From positions 310,001 through 374,000 of the forward strand of contig NZ_VRYH01000005.1 of the NCBI RefSeq assembly GCF_008079445.1: a DNA stretch of 64,000 nt, written 5' to 3'. Position numbers and translations under genes: made by a program. Source of the DNA: Aidingimonas lacisalsi (lineage in GTDB: Bacteria; Pseudomonadota; Gammaproteobacteria; Pseudomonadales; Halomonadaceae). Positions 40,909 through 50,004 of the stretch are shown here, piece after piece (the first letter of the stretch is position 1; the number at the start of each line of letters is the position of its first letter). The notes beneath the pieces are model-generated. The model searched no databases. It was not told the origin of the DNA and saw only the letters and a list, made by a program, of their open reading frames with translations.

Positions 40909-41913
40909 ATGGTTCCACAAACGCCACCATGCCCCAGCTCGCGCGATGACCGGCCACGTCGCGTGGGTGTGGAAATCGAATTTGCCGGTATGCTGCCCCA
41001 GGATGCCGCGCAACTGGTACATGACCTGTTCGGTGGTCACATCGACCTTATCAGCCCCCATCGCCTGCGTGTGACTGACACCCGCTGGGGCGAATTCGCC
41101 ATCGAACTCGATGCCCAATACGCCCATCCGGACAGCAAGGTGGTCGATAAACCTGCCAAGGGCGATGACGAGTGGAACCATCAACGACATCAGATGCGTG
41201 TTGACCTGCATAACCGCACACGTGAACTGATTGGCGACGTCGTCGCCGGCCTGGTGCCTACGGAGATCGTCTGCCCGCCGGTTCCATGGAACGAACTCGG
41301 TGAGCTCGACGCCCTGTTCGATGGCTTGAGACATCATGGCGCCAAGGGTACCGATGCCAGCCTGCTCTACGGCTTCGGCCTGCACCTCAATCCTGAAGTC
41401 CCGTCCACGGACGTTGCCAGCCTGCTCGCCCACTTGCGCTCCTATCTGTTGCTGGCTGAGTGGTTACGCGACCAGATCGATATCGATATCACCCGCGAAG
41501 TGCTGCCCCACGCCAACCCTTTTCCCAAGTCTTATGCCATCAAAGTGCTCGATCCCGACTATGCGCCGACGCTCGACACATTGATCGACGACTATCTGGA
41601 AGACAACAATACGCGCAACCGGGAACTCGACCTGCTGCCGCTGTTTGCGCATCTGCGACCGAACCACCCGCATCGACTCTTCCATGATGGCCTGGTCAAG
41701 CCACGGCCAACGTTCCATTATCGCCTGCCCAACGCACAACTCTCCACGCCGGACTGGGGATCGGTGATCGAATGGAACCGCTGGTTGGAAGTCGAGCGAC
41801 TGGCCGCCGACCTGCCTTGCCTCGAAGCTCATTCCCGCGAGTATCTCGACCATCATACGCAGTCGCCAATGTCACGCTGGTTGGACAAATTGCGAGGCTG
41901 GATGCAGGAATGA
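40909..41913 (+). CDS. Putative amidoligase (glutamine-synthetase-like fold, Amidoligase_2 type)
   Basis: 334 residues; the second of two adjacent ATGs (40909) has AGGAG 5 bases upstream. Elements of the Amidoligase_2 family appear in order: GVEIEFAGML (metal-binding Glu pair, about residues 20-29), WGEFAIELDAQY, TEIVCPPVPW, GFGLHLNPEV and RPTFHYRLPN (basic ATP/phosphate residue near the end). Such enzymes are predicted to join a carboxylate and an amine with ATP, making peptide-like bonds or modifying proteins. It overlaps the following glutamine-amidotransferase-like gene by 4 bp. No member close to it is characterised as far as I know, so the product is unknown. Confidence 0.82.
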   Translation: MVPQTPPCPSSRDDRPRRVGVEIEFAGMLPQDAAQLVHDLFGGHIDLISPHRLRVTDTRWGEFAIELDAQYAHPDSKVVDKPAKGDDEWNHQRHQMRVDLHNRTRELIGDVVAGLVPTEIVCPPVPWNELGELDALFDGLRHHGAKGTDASLLYGFGLHLNPEVPSTDVASLLAHLRSYLLLAEWLRDQIDIDITREVLPHANPFPKSYAIKVLDPDYAPTLDTLIDDYLEDNNTRNRELDLLPLFAHLRPNHPHRLFHDGLVKPRPTFHYRLPNAQLSTPDWGSVIEWNRWLEVERLAADLPCLEAHSREYLDHHTQSPMSRWLDKLRGWMQE

Positions 41914-42572
41914 CGCGCCCCCTGATCGGTATCACCACCTCGGATCGCAAGAGCCGCATCGCTTGGTGGTTCGATTGGCTGGCCGTCCGTCGACACGGGG
42001 GGATTCCCTTGCGGCTCTCGCCTTCGCGGTCACGCCCGGATCATCTTGACGGTTTGATCATCGGTGGCGGCGATGATATCGAGGCCCATTTGTATGGTGG
42101 GGAAATGCAACTCGACGTCCGCGTCGACCCCGAACGCGACCGCCTGGAACTCGAACTGCTTGAACGGTTCATCCCCAGTAATTGTCCCGTCCTGGGCATT
42201 TGCCGTGGCGCCCAATTGATCAACGTCTACCTCGGCGGCACGCTCGATACCGATATCTACAGTACCCATAAGAGCCTCAAACGACGGCGCACGGTACTGC
42301 CGCGCAAGACGGTCGATATCGTGCGAGGAAGCCGACTTCACCGCCTCCTGCGTGTCAGTTGGTGTCGTATCAACAGCCTCCACCATCAGGCCGTCCAACG
42401 CACCGGAGACGGCGTCGACATCGTCGCACGTGATCGCGATGGATTGGTGCAGGGTATCGAATCGCGGGAATACGACTTCTTGATCGGCGTCCAATGGCAT
42501 CCCGAATGGCTGATTTTCAACCGCCCACAACAGCGTCTGATCCGTGCCTTGATCCGCGCCGCAGTGCGTTGA
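41910..42572 (+). CDS. Gamma-glutamyl-GABA-hydrolase-like class I glutamine amidotransferase (peptidase C26)
   Basis: 220 residues. The nucleophile elbow GICRGAQLINVYLGG (Cys about 92) and the later GVQWHPEWL (His, Glu) give the complete class I triad. It is shorter than PuuD (254). Family members cut gamma-glutamyl bonds. ATGA overlap with the amidoligase stop argues that the two proteins act on the same compound, one forming and one breaking or editing an amide or isopeptide bond. A stand-alone puuD role in putrescine breakdown is unlikely, since no other puu gene is near. Confidence 0.85.
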   Translation: MTRPLIGITTSDRKSRIAWWFDWLAVRRHGGIPLRLSPSRSRPDHLDGLIIGGGDDIEAHLYGGEMQLDVRVDPERDRLELELLERFIPSNCPVLGICRGAQLINVYLGGTLDTDIYSTHKSLKRRRTVLPRKTVDIVRGSRLHRLLRVSWCRINSLHHQAVQRTGDGVDIVARDRDGLVQGIESREYDFLIGVQWHPEWLIFNRPQQRLIRALIRAAVR

Positions 42573-42582
42573 GTATCACCAT

Positions 42583-42613
42583 ACGACGCCGCCCCGGGAA
42601 GGGCCGACGTCGT
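42583..42613. terminator. Hairpin between convergent genes
   Basis: ACGACG (42583-42588) and CGTCGT (42608-42613) enclose a GC-rich interior with CCC/GGG pairing, in the 68-bp gap between the amidotransferase-like gene and osmC. It could end both transcripts. Confidence 0.4.
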
Positions 42614-42640
42614 CATGCCATCAACGCATGAAAGCAGTGT

Positions 42641-43072
42641 TCAGCTCTCCAACTTGGCGGTAAGGGTGATTTCCGCATTGAACAACTTGGAAATCGGACA
42701 TCCCGCCTTGGCCTTGTTGGCAGCATCCTGAAAGGCGCTCTCATCGGCACCGGGGACGCGGGCCGCGGTATCCAGGTGGATATGAGTCACGCTAAAGCCA
42801 TCATCATCCGGTTCAAGCGTCACCGTGGCTTCCGTCTTGATGCTGTCCGCTTCGAGCCCGGCTTCGCCCAGAATCATCGACAATGCCATGGAATAACAAC
42901 TGGCATGAGCCGCACCGACCAACTCTTCCGGATTGGTCCCCGGCTCGCCTTCGAAACGATGCTTGAAGCCATACGGATTATCCTTGAGCGCACCGCTCTG
43001 AGTGGATACTTTCCCTTTGCCTTCCTTCAGACTGCCTTGCCACTCAGCGGATCCTGTCTTCTTGATGCTCAT
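42641..43072 (-). CDS. osmC: OsmC-type hydroperoxide reductase
   Basis: 143 residues. The two redox cysteines are in GAAHASCYSMAL and KAGCPISKLF, and the arginine-containing start segment and NPEELVGAAHASC motif match OsmC rather than Ohr. It reduces organic hydroperoxides in the cytosol and is often induced by osmotic stress. It stands alone; the 285 bp on its upstream side hold promoters for it and for the divergent aldo/keto reductase, with no other gene. Confidence 0.93.
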   Translation of the reverse strand: MSIKKTGSAEWQGSLKEGKGKVSTQSGALKDNPYGFKHRFEGEPGTNPEELVGAAHASCYSMALSMILGEAGLEADSIKTEATVTLEPDDDGFSVTHIHLDTAARVPGADESAFQDAANKAKAGCPISKLFNAEITLTAKLES

Positions 43073-43357
43073 ACTACCTCCGGGTTGTCACCGATTGACG
43101 TAAGTTTCCTTGGTCAAGCGTATTGTCCTCGCTGTTGGTTACCAGTGTTTTGCATCGTGCATCAGCGCCGGCCACCTCAGTGTAGGTCGTCTCCTCGCAC
43201 GAATCGAACGAAACACCCGCCCTTTCCTATTCATGCGGCACGCACCGCCGATATTCAAGCATCGCGAGTCACATTGACTCGCTATTCCTTGCTCTTGCCT
43301 TCACTCGACACATTCCCCAATACTGATTGGAAAGTCTTTCCACATAGAGAGGAATGT

Positions 43358-44248
43358 ATGACTGTTTCGACACATCCGACCGTCCGTTTAACCGCCACTT
43401 CCCAACTGCCAGCCGTCGACCTGCCTGTAGTCGGCCAAGGCACCTGGTACATGGGCGAGGGATTGGCCCCGGAACGTGATGAAATCCAGGCCCTGCAACA
43501 AGGGTTGGATCTCGGCCTGACACTGATCGATACCGCCGAGATGTACGGCAATGGTGGCGCGGAAACGGTCGTGGGCAAAGCACTGGAGAATCGTCGCGAC
43601 GACGCCTTTCTCGTCTCCAAAGTGTTCCCCTGGAATGCCGGGCGGGACAGTACCATGACGGCTTGCGAGCGCAGCCTCGAGCGACTGGGGACCGACTATC
43701 TGGATCTATACCTGCTGCACTGGCCCGGCAGCATTCCCCTAGAGGAAACGTTAGAGGCATTCGAGCGCCTGCAGACACAAGGCAAGATCGGGCGTTTCGG
43801 CGTGTCCAACTTCGATGTCGACGACATGCAGCGACTTGCGGCCTTGCCCGGCGGCGGCAACTGCGCCATCAATCAAGTGCTGTACCATCTCGGCTCTCGC
43901 GGCATCGAGCATTCGCTGCGTCCCTGGCAACGTGACCACGGCATGCCCGTGATGGCTTACTGCCCGCTGGCACAGGGTGGACGTCTGGGCCAGGACTTGC
44001 TGAATGATACCGCCATCGTGACGCTCGCCCGGGAGCGGGATCTGACACCGGCACAACTCCTGCTCGCCTGGGCAACACGGCCCATCGACGGGCAACGTGA
44101 CGTCGTGGCCATCCCCAAGGCCGTTGGCAGCCAGCATGTCAGCGATAACGCCAGTGCCCTTGGTATCGAGCTGGATAGCGATGCCATAGCACAGCTCGAT
44201 AGCTGGTATCCCGCCCCCACCGCCAAGACCTCCCTGGATATCGTGTAG
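43358..44248 (+). CDS. Aldo/keto reductase
   Basis: 296 residues from the ATG at 43358, 6 bases after AGAGAGGA; the frame is open far upstream but without a start signal. The AKR barrel signatures are present: GLTLIDTAEMYGNGGAE (catalytic Asp and Tyr), VSKVFPWNAG (Lys), DLYLLHWPGS (His) and the C-terminal NADPH segment VVAIPKAVGSQH. It reduces carbonyls with NADPH. It is the short type close to E. coli YeaE; the substrate is unknown. Its stop is 3 bp from that of the converging endonuclease V gene. Confidence 0.92.
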   Translation: MTVSTHPTVRLTATSQLPAVDLPVVGQGTWYMGEGLAPERDEIQALQQGLDLGLTLIDTAEMYGNGGAETVVGKALENRRDDAFLVSKVFPWNAGRDSTMTACERSLERLGTDYLDLYLLHWPGSIPLEETLEAFERLQTQGKIGRFGVSNFDVDDMQRLAALPGGGNCAINQVLYHLGSRGIEHSLRPWQRDHGMPVMAYCPLAQGGRLGQDLLNDTAIVTLARERDLTPAQLLLAWATRPIDGQRDVVAIPKAVGSQHVSDNASALGIELDSDAIAQLDSWYPAPTAKTSLDIV

Positions 44249-44251
44249 CCT

Positions 44252-44923
44252 TCATCCGCGTCGCGATGCGAGCCGATCTGCCAGCCGGGTCGGCTCAGGC
44301 AATTTGGTACGGCCCAGGCAACTCACCACCCAGGTGAGCGACGACTCGAGGCATAGACGATGACCCGGCGAGACATAAACCGGCTTGACGCCACGACGAG
44401 ACCGCAACACTGCCCCGAGCGTCTCCGTGTTACCGCGAACGTCACGCTCCCAGAGCGGGGTCCAGCCGCCACGTTCGCTCGGCACCTCGCCATGCCGGCC
44501 ACACAGACGTTTCTTGGCAATACCGATCGTGGGCAAGTCCAACCATAAACCGAGGTGGGAAGCGACGCCCAGTCGACGCGGATGCGCGATACCCTGGCCG
44601 TCCACCATGACCAAGTCGGGCATCTGCCCAAGTCGGGAAAAGGCACACAACGCTGCCGGCACCTCTCGAAACGAGAGCAGACCGGGTATATAAGGCATGC
44701 GTGTCGGTTCCCGATGCACGGCCCGCTCGACGACATCGAGGCCGGGCCAAGCCATCACGACAACCGCCGCGCGCGTCGTGTTACCGTCATCCTCGAAACC
44801 GATGTCGACACCGGCAATACGCTCGACAGGCGTGAGTCTATCCTGGCGTTCGACACGACCGGCCAGACGCCGTTGCAATGCCACAGCCTGTGCCGGCGTG
44901 ACGTCCCAGTCATGCAATGGCAT
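44252..44923 (-). CDS. nfi: Endonuclease V (deoxyinosine 3' endonuclease)
   Basis: 223 residues from the ATG at 44923; a GTG two codons earlier is an alternative. Catalytic blocks: GVDIGFEDDG (Asp), PYIPGLLSFREVPA (PYIP wedge and Glu), VMVDGQGIAHPRRLGVASHLG (Asp, His), IGIAKKRLCG. It cuts DNA one base past deoxyinosine and starts repair of deaminated adenine. It follows the DUF1499 gene by 12 bp. Confidence 0.95.
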   Translation of the reverse strand: MPLHDWDVTPAQAVALQRRLAGRVERQDRLTPVERIAGVDIGFEDDGNTTRAAVVVMAWPGLDVVERAVHREPTRMPYIPGLLSFREVPAALCAFSRLGQMPDLVMVDGQGIAHPRRLGVASHLGLWLDLPTIGIAKKRLCGRHGEVPSERGGWTPLWERDVRGNTETLGAVLRSRRGVKPVYVSPGHRLCLESSLTWVVSCLGRTKLPEPTRLADRLASRRG

Positions 44924-44935
44924 AGGCACGTCGTG

Positions 44936-45355
44936 TCAGTCGCAGAACCCCCACCCATCGAGCAGCATACGCAACTTCTCGACACGGGCGCGGTTCTTGC
45001 CCAGATCGGTCACGCCCAGACGTGAAGCGCTGCGCACATGACAGACCCTCTCCTCGTCGCTCCACAGGAACTCCAGGTCATCGACGAACCCCAGCAGCGG
45101 CGAGTGGCATTCGGCATGCAGATAATCGTCCTGCATGGTGACGATCTCGACGTCTTCACATCCTTCGATCGCGATGCGTAAACGCGACATCAACTCGTGC
45201 TGGCTGCGATTGCCCGGATCGATCGGTGCCACATAGTGGGCGTTATCGTCGGCTTGGCTACAGACACCATTGGAGGATGCCGAGCAACCGGCCAATCGAC
45301 CGTGGTGCACTCCGAGATTGGATGGGCGCTTGCGCGTCAAGGGATTGGTCATCAT
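44936..45355 (-). CDS. DUF1499 family protein
   Basis: 139 residues. RPSNLGVHHGRLAGCSASSNGVCSQA near the start and HYVAPI, then HAECHSPLLGFVDDLEFLW, are the conserved DUF1499 blocks. The function is unknown; the first block carries cysteines that could bind metal or form a disulfide, but there is no signal peptide. ATG doublet at 45350-45355; I use the first, with AGGG upstream. It is probably cotranscribed with nfi. Confidence 0.85.
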   Translation of the reverse strand: MMTNPLTRKRPSNLGVHHGRLAGCSASSNGVCSQADDNAHYVAPIDPGNRSQHELMSRLRIAIEGCEDVEIVTMQDDYLHAECHSPLLGFVDDLEFLWSDEERVCHVRSASRLGVTDLGKNRARVEKLRMLLDGWGFCD

Positions 45356-45500
45356 GGCAGCGACCCTCGCTATCGATCAGTGGACTTTATCAGTAATACG
45401 TTATGGTCTTTGCTTCCAACCATCGCAATGAATTATGGAAAACAATTCCATATACTGGATTAACCATAGCAAGTCTCGAGTATACTGCCAAGCCGCCCCG

Positions 45501-46664
45501 TTACAACGATTCGTTGAACAGTGCCATGAGTTCCTGCTTGTCCTCGAAACCAATACCCGGGACGCGTGGAATGGCGACCCGTCCTTGCTCGATCGGGGTA
45601 GAATCCGCAAACCCGCCGAAAGGCGCGAAGACGCGCGGATAGGATTCGTTCCCCCCCAACTTCAAGCCTGCCGCGATACCGAGCGCGAATTGGTGTCCAC
45701 CATGAGGAATGCACTGACGCGGCGACCAGCCATGCGCTTTCAGGACATCGAGCATGCGCAGGTACTCCACCAACCCATAGGACAGCGCCGGATCCATTTG
45801 CAGGACATCACGGTCGGAACGCATACCGGCATAGCGCAGAAGATTGCGTACATCCTGGTGCGAGAAGAGGTTCTCGCCGGTTGCCGAGGGCGGCGCATAA
45901 TGTTCGCTCAGTTGTAACTGTAACGCGTAGTCGAGCGGATCGCCCGCTTCTTCGAACCAACGTAGACCATAGGGGGCCATCCCTTCGGCAAACGCCAGCG
46001 TCGTCTTGAGGTCGAAGCGACCATTGGCATCCACCGCCAGGCACCGAGGATCGCCGACCACATCCAGAGCCGCTTCGATACGACGGAGGTCATCTTCAAG
46101 CGGCACTCCACCGATCTTCATCTTGGTGGCGGTATAGCCCATGGTCAGGTAATCCTGCATCTCATCTTGCAGACCGCGAATCTCCTTGCCGGGGTGGTAA
46201 TACCCACCGGCGGCATAGACGGACACCTGGGGATCGGGCTCCCCATCACCGAAACGGTCAGCCAGTAGCTGGGCAAGCGACTGACGCTCTACCTTGGCGA
46301 CGATGTCCCAGATCGCCATGTCGATGATGCCCACTGCCACCGAGCGCTCACCGTGGCCACCCGGTTTCTCGTTAGCCATCAGGATGTCCCAGACGCGAAA
46401 GGGATCCAGATTGTTGCCGGTGTCATCCACCAATGACGCGGGGTCGGCCTCCCTCAGGCGCGGCAGGAAACGCTCACGCAGCAAACCGCTCTGAGCATAG
46501 CGACCATTGGAATTGAAGCCATACCCGACGACGGGACGGCCATCGACCATGACATCGGTATGAATGGCCAGCACCGATACATCCATTTTGGCGAACGAGA
46601 TGTAGGCATTGGCAATGTCGGAGGCAATCGACACGCGTGCCTCCCGTATATCAGTGATTTTCAT
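45501..46664 (-). CDS. tarD: D(-)-tartrate dehydratase (enolase superfamily)
   Basis: 387 residues, near the length of the Bradyrhizobium D-tartrate dehydratase, which it resembles along its whole length: VGYGFNSNGRYAQSGLLRERF, NLDPFRVWDILMANEKPGGH, GERSVAVGIIDMAIWDIVAK, KMKIGG (catalytic KxK), VDANGRF and EEAGDPLDY (metal ligands), ATGENLFSHQDVRNLLRY and CIPHGGHQ (catalytic His). It removes water from D-tartrate to form oxaloacetate, with magnesium. It is last in an operon with a tripartite TctABC carrier, 10 bp after tctB, which fits uptake and use of tartrate. Confidence 0.92.
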   Translation of the reverse strand: MKITDIREARVSIASDIANAYISFAKMDVSVLAIHTDVMVDGRPVVGYGFNSNGRYAQSGLLRERFLPRLREADPASLVDDTGNNLDPFRVWDILMANEKPGGHGERSVAVGIIDMAIWDIVAKVERQSLAQLLADRFGDGEPDPQVSVYAAGGYYHPGKEIRGLQDEMQDYLTMGYTATKMKIGGVPLEDDLRRIEAALDVVGDPRCLAVDANGRFDLKTTLAFAEGMAPYGLRWFEEAGDPLDYALQLQLSEHYAPPSATGENLFSHQDVRNLLRYAGMRSDRDVLQMDPALSYGLVEYLRMLDVLKAHGWSPRQCIPHGGHQFALGIAAGLKLGGNESYPRVFAPFGGFADSTPIEQGRVAIPRVPGIGFEDKQELMALFNESL

Positions 46665-46674
46665 GAATCGATCC

Positions 46675-47130
46675 TTACATCAAGAGACCCGTCGGCAAGC
46701 GCACGTTGAGCACTTCCTTGAATGTCAGATAGAACGTACCGATCAACAGCAGGATGGCTGGCGTCCAGCGTGCCAACCGCTGCCAACGCACCACGCCTTC
46801 GACGCGGGCGAGATACCAGGTCAGCGCATAGAAAGCGATCACGGTCGATACCAGAAAACCGATAGCGTCGATCGCCATCCACCAGGCAAAAAAGCCGATG
46901 ATCACGACGAGCAGCCGGCGTGGACTGCCGGTGATCTCGATACGCCGCTCCCCGGGGCGAATGAATCCTTTGAGCACCAGTATCAACGAGAGCAAGACCA
47001 GGATGACCAATACCGCCCGGGGGAAAATGATGCTCAACCGCCCCATGTCGGCGCGCGGAAGCCATAGGGCAGCGGCAAAGGCCAGTCCCACCAGACCGGC
47101 GACGATATCGGTATTGAGACGAACGATCAT
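46675..47130 (-). CDS. tctB: Tripartite tricarboxylate transporter small membrane subunit
   Basis: 151 residues with four hydrophobic segments, the TctB plan: DIVAGLVGLAFAAALWLP at the start, then GFFAWWMAIDAIGFLVSTVIAFYALTWYL. It pairs with TctA in the inner membrane. Its ATG overlaps the tctA stop (ATGA). Confidence 0.9.
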   Translation of the reverse strand: MIVRLNTDIVAGLVGLAFAAALWLPRADMGRLSIIFPRAVLVILVLLSLILVLKGFIRPGERRIEITGSPRRLLVVIIGFFAWWMAIDAIGFLVSTVIAFYALTWYLARVEGVVRWQRLARWTPAILLLIGTFYLTFKEVLNVRLPTGLLM

Positions 47131-48683
47131 ACTTCGCCCTCCCGATTCCGGTTCGCTTCCGTCGTATCGGTGACCTTGGCCAAGCGGCCGCTACGCTCCA
47201 ACCAGATGGGTATCAGTGCAGAGGCAGCCCCCACCAGCACCAGACCTGCCAGGACCTTGGACAAGGGGTTCTCGACCAGCCGTAACCAGGGAACAGGATC
47301 GGCGACCGCAGCGAGCATCGTCTGCACATAACCTTGTTCGGCGATGCCCCCCAGTATCAACCCCAGCACGATCGGAGCCGCGTGAATGCCAATCAGCCTG
47401 AGAAAGTAACCCGCCGTGCCCAGAGCCAGCATGATCCCGACGTCGAGGAAGCTGTTACGCAAGGCGAATGTCCCCAGGATCGTCACCATGGCGATGCTGG
47501 GGACCAGAAAATAATAGGGTGTACGAATCACCACACGGTGGATGAGCCGCCCCCCGATCAGACCGACAGGCAGCAACATCAAGGCGGCAAGGCCCATGGA
47601 CAGAATGAATCCGTTGGTCAGCACCCCGGTTTCGGTGAACAAATCGATCCCCGGGCGCAAGCCGTGCATCAGCAATACCCCCAGAATGATGGCATCCGGC
47701 GGGGCACCGGGAATGCCGAGCGTCAACAGCGGTACCATGCTGCCCGCCACCATGACGTTATTGCTCGACTCCGAGGCCACGACGCCTTCGAGATTACCCT
47801 TGCCGAAGCTGCTGGGGTCTTTGGAAAACCGCCGCGCTTCGTTGTAGGCCACCAAACTGGTGACGTTGCCACCCGCCCCGGGAATGATGGCCACGAGTTG
47901 GCCAATCAGGCAGGAACGAATCAAGTTGACCGGCTTGCCGAAGATTTGACGGGCGATACGGCCGATCGACAGTTCCCGTTTGCGCATCTCTCCGCCGCTC
48001 GGGAGCGCGCCTCGGCCTTCCGCTGCCATCGTCAACAGTTCAGGGATCACGAACAGTCCGATCAACGCCACGATCAGCTCGACGCCCCCTTGCAAGGGCG
48101 GGAATCCGAAGGTGAAGCGGGTTTCGCCACCAATCGGTGACACGCCGATGGTGCTCAGCATCATGCCAATACAACCCGCCAGCAGCCCCTTGAGCAGTGA
48201 GCCACTGGAGAGGCTAGCAACCAGGGTCAGTCCCAGCATCGCCACCCAGAACATTTCGGCGGGACCGAACGCGACCGCCAGACGGGCCAGTGGTGGTGCC
48301 AGAATCAACAGGAAGATGACACCGACGACGCCACCTGCGACCGACGCCATGGTCGCGCCTGCCAGCGCTTCGTAAGCGCGTCCCTGGCGCGCCATCGGAT
48401 AACCATCGAAGGTAGTCGCTATGGACGACGGTGTACCTGGTGTATTGATCAGGATGGCAGTAAAGGCGCCGCCATAGATCGACCCCATGTAGACGGCCCC
48501 CAGGGCGATCAAGCCTTGAAGCGCTTCCATGGAGAACGTGAACGGAAGCAGGACGGCCAAGGCCATGGTCGCTGTCAATCCGGGTAATGACCCGATGAAC
48601 AGTCCCAACGACACCCCGACCAGCACGGTCAATATGCTTTCAATGGTCAGCAGCGAGGACAACGCCTGCAACAGCATATCCAT
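47127..48683 (-). CDS. tctA: Tripartite tricarboxylate transporter large membrane subunit
   Basis: 518 residues, about twelve helices. TctA landmarks are GLFIGSLPGLTATMALAVLLP (first conserved loop), GAVYMGSIYGGAFTAILINTPGTPSSIATTFDGYP and GNLEGVVASESSNNVMVAGSMVP (second). It is the sodium- or proton-driven channel part of the carrier. Given the neighbours, tartrate or a similar dicarboxylate is the likely cargo. It lies 155 bp after tctC, with a terminator between. Confidence 0.95.
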   Translation of the reverse strand: MDMLLQALSSLLTIESILTVLVGVSLGLFIGSLPGLTATMALAVLLPFTFSMEALQGLIALGAVYMGSIYGGAFTAILINTPGTPSSIATTFDGYPMARQGRAYEALAGATMASVAGGVVGVIFLLILAPPLARLAVAFGPAEMFWVAMLGLTLVASLSSGSLLKGLLAGCIGMMLSTIGVSPIGGETRFTFGFPPLQGGVELIVALIGLFVIPELLTMAAEGRGALPSGGEMRKRELSIGRIARQIFGKPVNLIRSCLIGQLVAIIPGAGGNVTSLVAYNEARRFSKDPSSFGKGNLEGVVASESSNNVMVAGSMVPLLTLGIPGAPPDAIILGVLLMHGLRPGIDLFTETGVLTNGFILSMGLAALMLLPVGLIGGRLIHRVVIRTPYYFLVPSIAMVTILGTFALRNSFLDVGIMLALGTAGYFLRLIGIHAAPIVLGLILGGIAEQGYVQTMLAAVADPVPWLRLVENPLSKVLAGLVLVGAASALIPIWLERSGRLAKVTDTTEANRNREGEV

Positions 48684-48787
48684 CTATGTCTCTCCAACAG
48701 TGGTGTCGACGAGTGTCATGGCGCCACTTGCCGCAGCGAAAGGGGCCGGAGATCGGCAGGCGACATGAATCGTCAGGACAGCGTGTC

Positions 48788-48825
48788 AAAAAACTGCCCG
48801 GCTCCGGTGTCCCGGAACCAGGCAG
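48788..48825 (-). terminator. Intrinsic terminator between tctC and tctA
   Basis: On the minus strand a 14-bp stem (two G-T pairs, loop GACA, 48794-48825) is followed directly by TTTTTT (48788-48793). It starts about 14 bp after the tctC stop. Partial read-through would give more binding protein than membrane subunits, a common arrangement. Confidence 0.85.
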
Positions 48826-48838
48826 CGAGGAGAGATGA

Positions 48839-49798
48839 TCAGTCCTCTTCCGATGCACTCTGGAGGATAGGCTCATAAGCCTCGCGCAACATCGCGACCA
48901 CCTCATCGACTTCCTCACCCGTGATATCTTCCATCACGAAGCCGAGCGGTTCCTGCTTGGACGCGATTTCCTCATTGGCCTTGGCGAACGCCTCTTCCAG
49001 GGTCTCGACGACTTCATCCGGCGTACCCTTGGGAACGGCAACCCCGCGATAGGCACCGCCAACGATATCGTAGCCCTGTTCCTTGAATGTCGGCGCATCG
49101 GGCAATGCCTTGACGCGCTCTTCGGAAGCCACGGCCAGGACACGCGCACTATCCTCCATCTCGGTTCCCAGCATGGTGTAGTTGAAGATGCCGGAGAGAT
49201 GGTTGCCTTCGATCGCCCCTTTCAGCGGCCCGGTGCCGGTAAACGGAATGTACGTCAGATCGATGCCTGCTTCCTCCTCGAAACGCAGCATATCGAGATG
49301 GTTGGCACTGTAGGTACCACTTCCACCCAGCGTGATGGCTTCCGGATTCTCCTTGGCGTCTTCGACCAGATCGTCGAGCGTTTCATAGGGGCTGTCATCG
49401 GGTACGATCAACGCATTTGGCGTGGAGTGGAAAAACGTCACGATGCGCCAGTCGTCAGTTTCGAAACCGGCATCGCTGCGCTGAATCGGCTGACCGATGA
49501 TATGCGGGATGTTGACCCCTATAATCTCGTAACCATCCGGCTCGGCATTGTTCTGGAACTGACTCCAGGCAACGGCGCCACCACCGCCCGGCTGGTGCGT
49601 CACGTTCACGCTGACACCCAGCTCTTCTTCGAGAATCGGCTCCTGAAAGCGCGCTGTCACATCTGATTCACCGCCCGGATTGAAGGGGATGATGTAAGTA
49701 ATATCTTCCTCGGGATAGTCGGCCTGCACGGCAGTGCTCATGCCGACGACGGCCAGAGCCGAAACGGCCACGACTAGCGGCTTACGGATAAATTTCAT
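48839..49798 (-). CDS. tctC: Tripartite tricarboxylate transporter substrate-binding protein (Bug family)
   Basis: 319 residues. A signal peptide (MKFIRKPLVVAVSALAVVGMS, cleaved after QA) is followed by a Bug-type fold: ITYIIPFNPGGESDVTARF, QPGGGGAVAW, ITLGGSGTYSANHLD and VPKGTPDEVVETLEEA. It is strongly acidic, typical of periplasmic proteins in halophiles. It captures the substrate, likely tartrate, for TctAB. First gene of the transport part of the operon. Confidence 0.94.
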   Translation of the reverse strand: MKFIRKPLVVAVSALAVVGMSTAVQADYPEEDITYIIPFNPGGESDVTARFQEPILEEELGVSVNVTHQPGGGGAVAWSQFQNNAEPDGYEIIGVNIPHIIGQPIQRSDAGFETDDWRIVTFFHSTPNALIVPDDSPYETLDDLVEDAKENPEAITLGGSGTYSANHLDMLRFEEEAGIDLTYIPFTGTGPLKGAIEGNHLSGIFNYTMLGTEMEDSARVLAVASEERVKALPDAPTFKEQGYDIVGGAYRGVAVPKGTPDEVVETLEEAFAKANEEIASKQEPLGFVMEDITGEEVDEVVAMLREAYEPILQSASEED

Positions 49799-49943
49799 TT
49801 GGCATGCTCCAGATCGTTGTTATCCGGTGGAATCTCGTGAAGCAGTCACCGCATTATCTTGTCTTGTTCGGGTACTGCTGCCAGGCCGGCACGTGAACGT
49901 CACTCGCGTGACATGGCAGCACGTGCCTGATGGCCTATCTACG

Positions 49944-49971
49944 AAGCTAGCCGAGTTGTAAAAGTTGTCAA
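49944..49971 (-). promoter_or_regulatory. Probable sigma-70 promoter of tctC
   Basis: On the minus strand a consensus TTGACA (plus coordinates 49966-49971) and TAGCTT (49944-49949) are 16 bp apart, about 145 bp before the tctC start. Direct GTTGT repeats overlap the -35 and could bind the GntR regulator encoded just upstream. Confidence 0.55.
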
Positions 49972-50004
49972 TGAAAGTGGTTGAAACCAGCACTAAAGTC
50001 GCAC

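Noticed and set aside
47334-48140. 268-codon plus-strand frame opposite tctA
   Set aside because: His/Gln/Asp-rich antisense image of the membrane protein gene; no start signal and no recognisable domain.
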